A DNA stretch of 64,000 bases, taken from Bradyrhizobium betae (GTDB taxonomy: Bacteria; Pseudomonadota; Alphaproteobacteria; Rhizobiales; Xanthobacteraceae). Where the stretch lies: the NCBI RefSeq assembly GCF_008932115.1, contig NZ_CP044543.1:4222501-4286500 (forward strand). Direction: 5' to 3'. The first letter of the stretch is position 1, and each line of letters starts with the position of its first letter. The notes beneath the pieces were generated by a model. The model had not been told where the DNA came from and made no database searches. It was given only the letters and a program-made list of their open reading frames with translations. Both the position numbers and the translations under genes were made by a program. Positions 19,282 to 29,329 of the stretch are shown piece by piece.

Positions 19282-20009
19282 ACGCGATCGCGCCCCAGGT
19301 TTCGTCGGTGTCCGTCTCTGCGCTGCCTTCGGCGGAGGAGCTTGATCGCGCGTTGCGCGATGCGTCTCCTGCCGAAGTCATCGCGACGGCACTGAAGACG
19401 ATCGGGCGCGACAAGCTTGCACTGGTGTCGTCCTTCGGCACGGAATCGGCGACCCTGCTGAAGGTCATGGCGGACGTCGATCCGGCGATCCCCGTGATCT
19501 TCCTCGATACCGGTTGGCTGTTCGAGGAGACGTTCGCCTATCGCAACACGCTGGTTGCCGCGCTGGGCCTCAAGGATGTCCGCTCGATCAAGCCTGCTGA
19601 AGAAACGCTGTCGCGCGACGATCCCGACCGTGATCTCTGGTTCTCCGATCCCGACGCCTGCTGCCGCATTCGCAAAGTGGAGCCGCTCGCACGCGCGCTG
19701 AAACCATTCGATGCCTGGCTCAACGGCCGCAAGCGCTTTCAGGGCAATGCGCGCACCGACATTCCCGTGGTCGAGGACGATGGCGTGCGGCTGAAGTTCA
19801 ATCCCTTCGCCAATGTCTCGCGCGAGGAACTCGAGGCGATCTTCGTCCGCGCTAAATTGCCGCGTCATCCGTTGGTGGAGTCCGGTTTTCTGTCGGTTGG
19901 GTGTATGCCTTGCACCAGCAGAACGATCGAAGGCGAGGATGCACGCGCCGGTCGCTGGCGCGGCCGGGCGAAGACAGAATGCGGCATCCACACGATGAAG
20001 ACTTCGTAG
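19278..20009 (+). CDS. cysH: adenylyl-sulfate (APS) reductase, 4Fe-4S type
   Basis: 243 residues with a GTG start overlapping the preceding stop. It shows the PAPS/APS reductase fold: SSFGTESATLLKVMADVDPA, FLDTGWLFEETF. The diagnostic pairs are Cys128-Cys129 and Cys209-x2-Cys212, which bind the 4Fe-4S cluster found in APS-using enzymes. The catalytic Cys235 sits in the C-terminal KTECGIH motif. It reduces APS to sulfite and AMP using thioredoxin. Enzymes with this cluster normally bypass PAPS, so the APS-kinase part of CysNC may serve another purpose. Confidence 0.94.
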   Translation: MNAIAPQVSSVSVSALPSAEELDRALRDASPAEVIATALKTIGRDKLALVSSFGTESATLLKVMADVDPAIPVIFLDTGWLFEETFAYRNTLVAALGLKDVRSIKPAEETLSRDDPDRDLWFSDPDACCRIRKVEPLARALKPFDAWLNGRKRFQGNARTDIPVVEDDGVRLKFNPFANVSREELEAIFVRAKLPRHPLVESGFLSVGCMPCTSRTIEGEDARAGRWRGRAKTECGIHTMKTS

Positions 20010-20121
20010 CACAGGCAGGCTGCGACTCCTCAAACAAGAAAATCCGGTTCCGTTGACTCGAACGCGTTTCGCCCTGAGTTATGCCCGCATGCCATCGACG
20101 GCGCTGAAGTCGTCGAGGTGA

Positions 20122-21123
20122 ATGGAGATGGACATGATGCGTCGTATCGTTCCGCTCGCGGCAGGATTGCTTTGGGCAAGCTCGGCTCTCGCCGCTGACA
20201 TCAATCTTTTGAACGTTTCGTACGATCCGACGCGCGAGCTCTATGTCGAGTTCAACAAGGCGTTTGCGACCGCCTATCAGAAGGAAACCGGCAAGAGCGT
20301 CGAGATCAAGCAGTCGCATGGCGGCAGCGGTTCGCAGGCGCGCGCCGTGATCGACGGATTGCAGGCGGACGTGGTCACGCTCGCGCTCGCCTATGACATC
20401 GATGCTGTCGCGAGCAAGGGCCTCACCGCGACCGACTGGCAGAAGCGTCTGCCGCAGAATTCGTCGCCCTACACCTCGACCATCGTGTTCCTGGTGCGCA
20501 AGGGCAATCCGAAGGGCATCAAGGACTGGGACGATCTGCTCAAACCGGGCGTTGCCGTGATCACGCCGAACCCGAAGACCTCGGGCGGCGCGCGCTGGAA
20601 TTATCTCGCGGCCTGGGGCTTTGCACAGAAGAAGTACGGCTCGGCCGACAAGGCCAAGGACTTCATCGGAAAGCTGTTCCAGCAGGTGCCGGTGCTGGAT
20701 ACCGGCGCGCGCGGCGCCACCGTGACCTTCGTCGAGCGCGGCGTCGGCGACGTGCTGCTCGCCTGGGAGAACGAGGCATATCTCGCGCTCAAGGAATTCG
20801 GTCCGGAGAAATTCGAGATCGTGGCGCCGCCGCTGTCGATCCTCGCCGAGCCGCCGGTCGCGATCGTCGACAAGGTGGCCGACAAGAAGGGCACCCGCAA
20901 CGCTGCCGATGCCTACCTGCAGTATTGGTATACCAAGGAGGGTCAGGAAATTGCCGCACGCAATTTCTACCGTCCGCGCGATGCCGAAATCGCCAAGAAG
21001 TATGAAAACTCCTTCGCAAAGGTCGAGCTGTTCACGATCGACGATGTGTTCGGCGGCTGGACCAAGGCGCAGAAGGAACATTTTGCCGACGGCGGCGTCT
21101 TTGATCAGATCTACAAGAACTGA
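20122..21123 (+). CDS. sbp: periplasmic sulfate-binding protein
   Basis: 333 residues. An ATG 12 bases later (MMRRIV) is an equally good start with GGAG before it. Signal peptide: [16 protein letters not shown] with cleavage before [16 protein letters not shown]. The sulfate-binding family pattern is clear ([60 protein letters not shown]). It delivers sulfate or thiosulfate to the CysTWA importer encoded directly downstream. It lies 112 bases after cysH, which could hold its own promoter. Confidence 0.94.
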   Translation: MEMDMMRRIVPLAAGLLWASSALAADINLLNVSYDPTRELYVEFNKAFATAYQKETGKSVEIKQSHGGSGSQARAVIDGLQADVVTLALAYDIDAVASKGLTATDWQKRLPQNSSPYTSTIVFLVRKGNPKGIKDWDDLLKPGVAVITPNPKTSGGARWNYLAAWGFAQKKYGSADKAKDFIGKLFQQVPVLDTGARGATVTFVERGVGDVLLAWENEAYLALKEFGPEKFEIVAPPLSILAEPPVAIVDKVADKKGTRNAADAYLQYWYTKEGQEIAARNFYRPRDAEIAKKYENSFAKVELFTIDDVFGGWTKAQKEHFADGGVFDQIYKN

Positions 21124-21160
21124 TCGGGCGCTGTCTTAAGAGGCTTTAGCAGGGGGCCTG

Positions 21161-21997
21161 GTGAGCGCAGTTGCAGCACGACGCCGGACTTTGCCGGGCT
21201 TCGGTCTCACGATGGGACTGACGCTTTCCTGGCTGTCCGTGATTATCCTGATTCCGCTCGCCGGTCTGTTCCTGAAATCGCTCGAGCTGAGCTCCGAGCA
21301 GTTCTGGAACATCCTCTCCAGTCGACGAACCCTGAATGCGCTCAGGGTTTCGTTCGGCCTCGCCTTCGCGGCGGCCTGCGTCAATCTGGTGATGGGCAGC
21401 ATCATCGTCTGGGCGCTGGTGCGCTACCGCTTCCCCGGAAGGCGGCTGTTCGATGCGATTGTGGATGTCCCCTTCGCATTGCCGACGGCGGTCGCCGGGG
21501 TCGCGCTGACCTCGCTGTTCGCCGAAAAGGGCTGGCTGGGCGCGCCGCTCGCGGCGCTCGGCATCAAGGTGGCGTTCACGCCGCTCGGCATCTTCGTCGC
21601 CATGATCTTCATCGGCATTCCCTTCGTGGTGCGCACGGTGCAGCCGGTGCTGCAGGATCTCGATGTCGAGATCGAGGAAGCTGCGGGCAGCCTGGGGGCG
21701 AGCCGCTGGCAGACCATCATTCGCGTGATCCTGCCATCGCTCGCGCCGGCGCTGCTCACCGGCCTCGCGCTCGCCTTCGCACGTGCCGTCGGCGAATACG
21801 GCTCGGTGATCTTCATCGCCGGCAATCTGCCGAATGTCTCCGAGATCGCACCGCTCCTGATCGTGATCCGCCTGTCCGAGTTCCGCTATGCCGACGCGAC
21901 CGCCATCGCGGTGGTCATGCTCGTCGTGTCCTTTGTCATCATCTTTGCCGTCAACCGGCTCCAGCGCTGGGCGCAGAGCCGGATTCCGGTGCGTTGA
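21161..21997 (+). CDS. cysT: sulfate ABC transporter permease CysT
   Basis: 278 residues with a GTG start preceded by AGGGGG. Six predicted membrane helices. The binding-protein-dependent permease loop is visible as EEAAGSLGASRWQTIIRVIL. It ends with FRYADATAIAVVMLVVSFVI. Pairs with CysW to form the sulfate channel. The order sbp-cysT-cysW-cysA with short spacers is the standard transporter operon. Confidence 0.93.
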   Translation: MSAVAARRRTLPGFGLTMGLTLSWLSVIILIPLAGLFLKSLELSSEQFWNILSSRRTLNALRVSFGLAFAAACVNLVMGSIIVWALVRYRFPGRRLFDAIVDVPFALPTAVAGVALTSLFAEKGWLGAPLAALGIKVAFTPLGIFVAMIFIGIPFVVRTVQPVLQDLDVEIEEAAGSLGASRWQTIIRVILPSLAPALLTGLALAFARAVGEYGSVIFIAGNLPNVSEIAPLLIVIRLSEFRYADATAIAVVMLVVSFVIIFAVNRLQRWAQSRIPVR

Positions 21998-22006
21998 GGG
22001 CGGGCC

Positions 22007-22907
22007 ATGGCGATGCAGATCGCAGATTCGGTTTCGCTCTCGCCATCGGAGGCGAAGGCGCGTGCGCATGCCGCAGCCGCGCGGGACAACCTTCGCACGG
22101 AGCCGAGGGCGGTGCGCATCGTCATCATCGCGCTGGCGATGATCTTCCTCTCCGTCTTCGTCGTGCTGCCGCTCGTCGTGGTGTTCGCGCAGGCGCTCTC
22201 GAAGGGATTCCTCGCCTATATCTCCGCGCTGGCCGATCCGGAGGCGTTGTCCGCGATCAAGCTGACGCTGCTGGTGGCGGCGATCTCGGTCGGCCTCAAT
22301 CTGGTGTTCGGCCTCGTCGCCTCTTGGGCCATCACCAAGTTCGAATTTCCCGGCAAGACCTTCCTGATCACGCTGATCGACCTGCCGTTCTCGGTGAGCC
22401 CGGTGATCTCGGGCCTCGTCTTCGTGCTGCTGTTCGGCGCGCAGGGCTATTTCGGCGGCTGGCTTCGGGATCACGACATCCAGATCCTGTTCGCGGTGCT
22501 CGGCATCGCGCTCGCCACCACCTTCGTGACCTTCCCCTTCGTGGCCCGCGCGCTGATCCCCTTGATGCAGGAGCAGGGCACGCAGGAGGAGGAAGCGGGG
22601 ATCTCGCTCGGCGCCTCCGGCCTGCAGACCTTCTTTCGCGTCACGCTGCCCAACATCAAATGGGGCGTGCTCTACGGCGTCCTGCTCTGCAATGCGCGTG
22701 CGATGGGCGAGTTCGGCGCCGTGTCGGTCGTCTCCGGCCACATCCGCGGCGAGACCAACACCATGCCGCTGCTGGTCGAGATTCTCTACAACGAATACCA
22801 GTTCGTCGCCGCCTTCGCGATCGCCTCGCTGCTGGCGATGCTGGCGCTGATCACCCTGATTGCCAAAACCATTCTCGAACGTCACCTCGACGAAGGACAA
22901 GACGTCA

Positions 22908-22918
<11 letters not shown>
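22007..22918 (+). CDS. cysW: sulfate ABC transporter permease CysW
   Basis: 303 residues, [21 protein letters not shown] cytoplasmic N-terminal tail of about 40 residues precedes six membrane helices. The permease signature [20 protein letters not shown] and the CysW-like [20 protein letters not shown] segment are present. The last codons overlap the cysA start (ATGACC), indicating coupled translation. Confidence 0.93.
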
Positions 22919-23945
<1,027 letters not shown>

Positions 23946-24034
23946 CGCCCCGCGGAAGGTCAATTTTTCCTCAAAATTCACCTTTCAGCCACGGTTGGTA
24001 TGCAACAACGGCCCTTCCTTTGGGGGCCCGATTC

Positions 24035-24541
24035 ATGCGCGCTGCGGCCGCGATACTCATTGCTTTGCTTCTCGCCGGCTGTGCCGGCAATGAGGCACCG
24101 ATCCAGCAGCAGCCGTCGATGTATGCCGACATGGCGGTCCCGGGCACCAAGCTCGATGCCCAGGCGGCCGCGATCATGATTTCGCAATACCGCCAGAACA
24201 ACGCCCTCGGCACCGTGGTGATCGATCCCGACCTGATGCGGCTCGCCGAATCCCAGTCCAATGCCATGGCGGCGGCCAACAAGATGGACCATGACGTCCG
24301 TGCGCCGCTGGCCAAGCGCCTCGCCGCCGGCGGATATCCCGCGACCGTGGCGGTCGAGAACATCTCGGCCGGCTATCATACGCTGGCGGAAGCGTTTTCC
24401 GGCTGGCGCGACTCGCCGCCCCACCGGGCCAACATGCTCAAGGGCGGTGTCACAAAATTGGGCATCGCGGCGAGCTATGCTCCGGGCACCAAATACAAGG
24501 TGTTCTGGACCATGATCCTGGCCTCGACGGACCCCCGATAA
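24035..24541 (+). CDS. CAP/SCP-domain lipoprotein
   Basis: 168 residues from MRAAAAILIALLLAGCAGNE, with a GGGGG-containing ribosome-binding site. The N-terminus is a lipoprotein signal with lipobox LAGC, giving lipidated Cys16. The remainder has the CAP (cysteine-rich secretory protein/PR-1) pattern: ISQYRQNNALGTVVIDPDLM, AESQSNAMAAANKMDHD, VENISAGYHTLAEAFSGWRD, SPPHRANML. The family HE and HxxN-type positions appear as D-H and H-R-A-N. Bacterial CAP lipoproteins are mostly uncharacterised. Confidence 0.85.
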   Translation: MRAAAAILIALLLAGCAGNEAPIQQQPSMYADMAVPGTKLDAQAAAIMISQYRQNNALGTVVIDPDLMRLAESQSNAMAAANKMDHDVRAPLAKRLAAGGYPATVAVENISAGYHTLAEAFSGWRDSPPHRANMLKGGVTKLGIAASYAPGTKYKVFWTMILASTDPR

Positions 24542-24619
24542 GCCAGACTTGATCCCGGGATGCATTGACGCCGCGGCGATCAGTCGCCACGGTCGCTCGT
24601 CATCTGCTATTGTTCCCGA

Positions 24620-25798
24620 ATGACCGATCACACCAATCCGGAATCCGCCAGCGTCCCCGCGAATGCGCAACGTGTGCTGGTGTTGCAGGGTGGCGGTGCG
24701 CTCGGCTCCTATCAAGCGGGCGCCTATCAGTCGCTGTGCGGCTACGGCTTCGAGCCGGAATGGGTCGCCGGCATTTCGATCGGCGCTGTCAACGCCGCGA
24801 TCATTGCCGGCAACGAAGGCCAGACCCGCGTCAAGCGGCTCAAGGAATTCTGGGAGATGGTCTCGGCACCGGTGCCGTGGAAGCCGATCGGCAAGGGCGA
24901 CCATAGCCGCGAGCTGTTCAACTCGACCAGCGCGGCGCTGATCGCGACCTTCGGCGTGCCCGGCTTCTTCACGCCGCGCGTCCCGCCCGCGCCGCTCTGG
25001 CCGCCCGGCAGCCCGCAGGCCGGGAGCTATTACGACACCTCGCCGCTGAAGAAGACGCTGGAGCGGCTGGTCGATTTCGATCGCATCAACGATCTGAAGA
25101 CGCGCCTGTCGGTCGGCGCCGTCGGCGTCACCTCCGGCAACTTCAAATATTTCGACAATTACGAGTTCAAGAAGCTCGGCAAGACCATCGGCCCCGAGCA
25201 TATCATGGCCTCCGGCGCGCTGCCGCCGGGCTTTCCGTCCGTCGTGATCGACGGCGAGCACTACTGGGACGGCGGCATCGCCTCCAATACCCCGCTCGAC
25301 TATGTGCTCGATGCCGAGGTCGATCGCGACATGCTGATCTTCCAGGTTGACCTGTTCAGTGCGCGGGGCGACCTGCCGAATTCGCTGCTCGAGGCCACCG
25401 AGCGCGAGAAGGACATCCGCTTCTCCAGCCGGACGCGGATGAACACCGACAAGAACAAGCAGCTGCACAACGCCCGCAGGGCCGTGCGCGACCTGATTTC
25501 CAAATTGCCCGATTATCTGAAGAACGACCCTTCCGTGGAGTTCCTGGCGAAGGTATGGCGTGAAAGCACCGTCACCGTGGTGCATCTGATCTACCGCAGC
25601 AAGAACTACGAATCCTCGTCCAAGGATTACGACTTCTCGCACGTCGCCATGGTCGAGCATTGGGAAGCCGGCGTGCACGACGTGCATCTGTCGATGCGCC
25701 ACAAGGATTGGCTCGAGCGGCCGCAGTCCGGCGAGACCATGGTGACCTACGATCTCACGGGGGACGTCACCGCGGCCCCGCCAAAAAGGAGCGAATGA
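24620..25798 (+). CDS. patatin-like phospholipase (DUF3734 type)
   Basis: 392 residues. Patatin domain: oxyanion hole LQGGGALGSYQAGAY, nucleophile elbow GISIG, catalytic Asp in YWDGGIASNTPLDYVL. The C-terminal third (about 265-392) has REKDIRFSSRTRMNTDKNKQ and the VVHLIYRSKNYESSSKDYDF stretch typical of the DUF3734 extension. It probably hydrolyses acyl esters. The next gene, 3-hydroxybutyrate dehydrogenase, starts one base after the stop. This coupling points to lipid or polyhydroxybutyrate turnover. Confidence 0.88.
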   Translation: MTDHTNPESASVPANAQRVLVLQGGGALGSYQAGAYQSLCGYGFEPEWVAGISIGAVNAAIIAGNEGQTRVKRLKEFWEMVSAPVPWKPIGKGDHSRELFNSTSAALIATFGVPGFFTPRVPPAPLWPPGSPQAGSYYDTSPLKKTLERLVDFDRINDLKTRLSVGAVGVTSGNFKYFDNYEFKKLGKTIGPEHIMASGALPPGFPSVVIDGEHYWDGGIASNTPLDYVLDAEVDRDMLIFQVDLFSARGDLPNSLLEATEREKDIRFSSRTRMNTDKNKQLHNARRAVRDLISKLPDYLKNDPSVEFLAKVWRESTVTVVHLIYRSKNYESSSKDYDFSHVAMVEHWEAGVHDVHLSMRHKDWLERPQSGETMVTYDLTGDVTAAPPKRSE

Positions 25799-25799
25799 T

Positions 25800-26588
25800 A
25801 TGGGTAGTCTGTCAGGCAAGAACGCCGTCGTGACCGGATCGACAAGCGGCATCGGGCTTGCTTATGCGCGCGGCTTCGCCGGCGCCGGCGCCAATGTCGT
25901 CATCAACGGCTTCGGCTCGCCGGAGGACATCGAGAAGGAGCGCGCCAAGATCGAGTCCGATTTCGGCGTCAAGGCGGTCTACTCGCCCGCCGACATGACC
26001 AAGCCGGCGGAGATCGCCGAGATGATCGCACTCGGTGAGAAGAGCTTCGGTTCGGTCGACATTCTCGTCAACAATGCCGGCATCCAGTTCGTCTCGCCGA
26101 TCGAGGAATTCCCGATCGAGAAGTGGGACCAGATCATCGCGATCAACCTGTCCTCGGCTTTCCACGCCATTCGCGCGGCCGTGCCCGGCATGAAGAAGAA
26201 GGGCTGGGGCCGCATCATCAACACGGCGTCGGCGCACTCGCTGGTGGCCTCGCCCTTCAAGTCGGCCTATGTGTCGGCCAAGCACGGCATCGCCGGCCTG
26301 ACCAAGACCGTGGCGCTGGAAGTCGCGACCCACAAGATCACCTGCAACTGCATCAGCCCCGGCTATGTCTGGACGCCGCTGGTCGAGAAGCAGATCCCCG
26401 ACACGATGAAGGCGCGCAATCTGACGCGCGAGCAGGTCATCAACGACGTGCTGCTCGACGCCCAGCCGACCAAGGAATTCGTCACCTCCGAGCAGGTCGC
26501 AGCCCTTGCGCTGTTCCTCTGCGGCGACGATGCCGCCCAGATCACCGGCAGCAACCTCTCGATCGACGGCGGCTGGACCGCGGAGTAA
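25800..26588 (+). CDS. 3-hydroxybutyrate dehydrogenase
   Basis: 262 residues, a classical SDR. It has TGSTSGIG cofactor motif, NNAG at about 90, catalytic Ser in NTASAHSLVAS and YVSAK (Tyr/Lys). The sequence GYVWTPLVEKQIPDTMKARN and the KEFVTSEQVAALALFLCGDD region are hallmarks of D-3-hydroxybutyrate dehydrogenase (BdhA/HbdH). It oxidises 3-hydroxybutyrate released from polyhydroxybutyrate to acetoacetate with NAD+. Its start, with ribosome-binding site AAGGAG, is inside the end of the patatin gene. Confidence 0.88.
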   Translation: MGSLSGKNAVVTGSTSGIGLAYARGFAGAGANVVINGFGSPEDIEKERAKIESDFGVKAVYSPADMTKPAEIAEMIALGEKSFGSVDILVNNAGIQFVSPIEEFPIEKWDQIIAINLSSAFHAIRAAVPGMKKKGWGRIINTASAHSLVASPFKSAYVSAKHGIAGLTKTVALEVATHKITCNCISPGYVWTPLVEKQIPDTMKARNLTREQVINDVLLDAQPTKEFVTSEQVAALALFLCGDDAAQITGSNLSIDGGWTAE

Positions 26589-26600
26589 GCAAGCGATGCC

Positions 26601-26689
26601 GTAGGGTGGGCAAAGGCGCGTCAGCGCCGTGCCCACCATCACCCTCAATTGAAAAAGTGGTGGGCACGCTTCGCTTTGCCCACCCTACG
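26601..26689. repeat. inverted repeat GTAGGGTGGGCAAA...TTTGCCCACCCTAC
   Basis: Perfect outer arms GTAGGGTGGGCAAAG and CTTTGCCCACCCTAC, with inner arms CGTGCCCACCA and TGGTGGGCACG. A compact mobile-looking palindrome between convergent genes; as RNA it forms a strong hairpin that may act as a terminator for bdh and the permease. Confidence 0.8.
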
Positions 26690-26709
26690 ATTCCGTCGCT
26701 CGGTCGGGC

Positions 26710-27534
26710 CTAATGCGTCCAGGCCAGCGCCGTCACGATCGCGGACGACAAATTCAATTCCGCGAACATGATCTTGCCGGCGACTGTGACGAGGACGCAG
26801 GCAAGCGCCACGCGTAGCACCGGCTCCGGTACGCGCGTCGCGCTGAAGCTGCCGACGATGATGCCAGGCAGCGAGCCCAGCAGCAGCACGCCCATCAGGG
26901 CCCAATCGACGTCGCCAAGCGCCCAGTGCCCGACGCCCGCCACCAGCGTCAGCGGCACCGCATGCGCGATATCGGAGCCGACGATGGTCGCCATCGGCAG
27001 GCGCGGGTAGAGCAACAGCAGCACGGTGACGCCGACCGCGCCGGCGCCGACCGATGAAATCGATACCAGCACGCCGAGCACGATGCCGGTGAAGACGGTC
27101 GCGATCGCGGTGGTGCGCGCGTCGACCCGCTCGAGGCGTTTCCTGTAACGCTCCATGATCGACTTGCGGAAGATCAGCGAGGTCGCGGTCAGGAGCAGCG
27201 CAAAGCACAGCACGACGTTGACGAGGTTGCGCTCGGAATCGCCCCTGAGGTCGAGCTTCCACAACACGAGCAGGGTCAGCCCGCTCGCCGGAATGCTGCC
27301 GCACGCCAGCCGCAGCACCGCCCGCCAGTGCACGCTGCGCGACCAGCCATGCACGACGCTGCCGCCGGTCTTGGTCGCGGCGGCATAGAGCAGGTCGGTT
27401 CCGACAGCGGTGGCGGGGTGGATGCCGAACAGCAGGATCAGGAGCGGCGTCATCAATGAGCCGCCACCCACGCCGGTCATCCCGACAAGCAGGCCGACGC
27501 CAAACCCCGAGGCGACGTAAAGCGGATCGATCAT
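26710..27534 (-). CDS. TauE/SafE-family sulfite/sulfonate permease
   Basis: 274 residues, about eight membrane helices, with the TauE/SafE internal repeat: VASGFGVGLLVGMTGVGGGS in the first half and VFTGIVLGVLVSISSVGAGA in the second. TDLLYAAATKTGGS and GSDIAHAVPLTLVAG are also typical. Family members export sulfite, sulfoacetate or related anions. Its presence 3 kb from the sulfate-reduction genes suggests removal of excess sulfite, though the family is diverse. It is transcribed toward the hydroxybutyrate gene. Confidence 0.88.
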   Translation of the reverse strand: MIDPLYVASGFGVGLLVGMTGVGGGSLMTPLLILLFGIHPATAVGTDLLYAAATKTGGSVVHGWSRSVHWRAVLRLACGSIPASGLTLLVLWKLDLRGDSERNLVNVVLCFALLLTATSLIFRKSIMERYRKRLERVDARTTAIATVFTGIVLGVLVSISSVGAGAVGVTVLLLLYPRLPMATIVGSDIAHAVPLTLVAGVGHWALGDVDWALMGVLLLGSLPGIIVGSFSATRVPEPVLRVALACVLVTVAGKIMFAELNLSSAIVTALAWTH

Positions 27535-27718
27535 CTTGCGAAAAGTGTAGGTTTATCCAGCCGGTTGAGCAATACGACGTGGAATAAACTTTCCCCAAAG
27601 TGGACCTTCCGGACCAAATAAGAGAAATCATACTACCAGAGGGAGTTTCGCAGTCATTCTGACCCGTTCACGACGGGCTCGCGAAATCGATTATTCTTTC
27701 AGGGAGCGGGGGTGAGGC

Positions 27719-29077
27719 CTACTTGCCAAACGCCAGCACGTGCAGGCCGAGCCGCTGCCGCACGATCCAGAACAGCAGGACCGTCTCGAAGCTGAGCGAG
27801 ATCGAGGTCGCGGCCGCGGCGCCGTGGCCGCCGTAGCGCGGCACCAGCGCGATGCAGAGCACGACGTTCATCACGAAGGCCAGCGCGTAGGCCAGCGCGC
27901 AGATCTTCTGCTGGCCGAGCATGTTGAGCAGGCGCTCAACGGGCCCGATCGCGGAGCGGACCACGAGGCCGATCGCGGCGACGAACATGATGTCGTAGCC
28001 GACCGTGAATTGCGGTCCGAACAGCCAGAGCAGCGGCTTGCCGAACGCGAGCAGCACGATGGTCGCCGCCAGCGACGGCCAGAACGTCCAGCTGATGGCG
28101 TGCGCGACATAGGCCGACAGGCGGGCCTTGTCGCCGCTCGCGTTGTATTCGGCGAAGCGGTGCGCCGTGGTCGCAGACATCGCGTAGTGGATGAACGAGA
28201 CCAGCGCCAGCGTCTTCACCACCGCGAAGTAGACGCCGACTTCGTCGGAGGGGCGGAAGCGCTGGAGCACCAGCACGTCGGTGTAGGACAGCAGCAGGTA
28301 GAAGCTCTCCACCAGCAGGATCGGCAGCGAGACGGCGAGCCAGCCGCCGACGTCGTAGGCCTTGGGGCCCGGCGCGATGTGATCGGCCAGCTTGCGGTTC
28401 AGCACCACCATCTGTCCAGTCATCGCGATCCAGACCGCGCCGGCGCTGGCAACCATCGCGGCGATTGCGCCGATATGGTAGCCGAGCATGAAGGCGCCGG
28501 CTGTGATGCCGATGATCAGCGCCTGGCGGATGATGAATTGCGGCATTAATCCGAGCTGCATCCAGTCATGCGAGCGCGCGATGCCGTCCTGGGTGTTGGC
28601 GACGACGAAGGCCGGCAGCGTCATGCAGCCGATATAGAGCGGCAGCACCTCGGCCGGATCGAGCCAGGGCGACGCCAGCTTGACGATGCAGGCAAGCCCG
28701 AGCGACACCAGCGCGGAGGCGGCAAAGGTGAGCCAGCGGCTGCCGGAGAGGAAGCCGCGCAGCAGCGCATGCTCGCCGCTGGTGCGGTATTCCGGAATGA
28801 TTTTTTGCGCGGACGCCGAGATGCCGAAATCCAGCATGCTGCCGAGCAGGAGCACCCAGGTCCAGACATAGACATAGATGCCGTAGTCGGACGTTCCCAT
28901 CCAGCGCGCCAGCAGCACCTGCGAGAAATAGGCAAGGCCCGCGCTGATCACGCGGATGATGAAGATGGTGCCGGCCAGCCGCCGCGTCAGCGACGCTTCG
29001 CTCGATCCGCCTGTCAGCCTGCCGCGCAGCCGCGCGATCAGCCGGGCCGGTCCGGTCGTAGCGGGTTCTGCATCCAT
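27719..29077 (-). CDS. polysaccharide/lipopolysaccharide flippase (Wzx/MATE-like)
   Basis: 452 residues from MDAEPATTGPARLIARLRGR; an ATG three codons earlier is possible. Twelve to fourteen hydrophobic segments are visible. The N-terminal RLAGTIFIIRVISAGLAYFS and LARWMGTSDYGIYVYVWTWV are typical of oligosaccharide-lipid flippases, and NMLGQQKICALAYALAFVMN is typical of their C-terminal half. It probably flips lipid-linked oligosaccharide for exopolysaccharide or O-antigen. It is an orphan here: no glycosyltransferase or polymerase lies alongside. Confidence 0.85.
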   Translation of the reverse strand: MDAEPATTGPARLIARLRGRLTGGSSEASLTRRLAGTIFIIRVISAGLAYFSQVLLARWMGTSDYGIYVYVWTWVLLLGSMLDFGISASAQKIIPEYRTSGEHALLRGFLSGSRWLTFAASALVSLGLACIVKLASPWLDPAEVLPLYIGCMTLPAFVVANTQDGIARSHDWMQLGLMPQFIIRQALIIGITAGAFMLGYHIGAIAAMVASAGAVWIAMTGQMVVLNRKLADHIAPGPKAYDVGGWLAVSLPILLVESFYLLLSYTDVLVLQRFRPSDEVGVYFAVVKTLALVSFIHYAMSATTAHRFAEYNASGDKARLSAYVAHAISWTFWPSLAATIVLLAFGKPLLWLFGPQFTVGYDIMFVAAIGLVVRSAIGPVERLLNMLGQQKICALAYALAFVMNVVLCIALVPRYGGHGAAAATSISLSFETVLLFWIVRQRLGLHVLAFGK

Positions 29078-29187
29078 CACGGCCAATTCGAACGACCCCC
29101 GGGCGTTCCGCGTGTTGCGGCAGGGTCCGAACTAGCAACGATTCGTTAAGATTCGGTTGGGTGAACGCGGTGCCGCCTCACCCTCCG

Positions 29188-29321
29188 CTATCGTCCCCGC
29201 GAACGCGGGGACCCATAAACACAGGGAGAAGTCGTAGCGCGAGCTGGCCACTCCGAGTCTTCGCGAAACCACTTGCTGTGGCTATGGGTCCCGGGCTCGC
29301 GCTGCGCGCCCCGGGACGACA
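29188..29321. repeat. dispersed palindromic intergenic repeat (copy 3)
   Basis: Arms TCGTCCCCGCGAACGCGGGGA and CCGGGCTCGCG...CGCCCCGGGACGACAG, with inner GGACCCATAAACACAGG and CTGTGGCTATGGGTCC. Same plan as 4711-4849. It fills the gap between the flippase start and the DsbD-like gene end. Confidence 0.7.
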
Positions 29322-29329
29322 GCTCGAAC

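Noticed and set aside
20010..20121. Riboswitch or leader element upstream of sbp
   Set aside because: Only a TTGACT at 20053-20058 with no good -10 and no conserved aptamer-like pairing could be seen.
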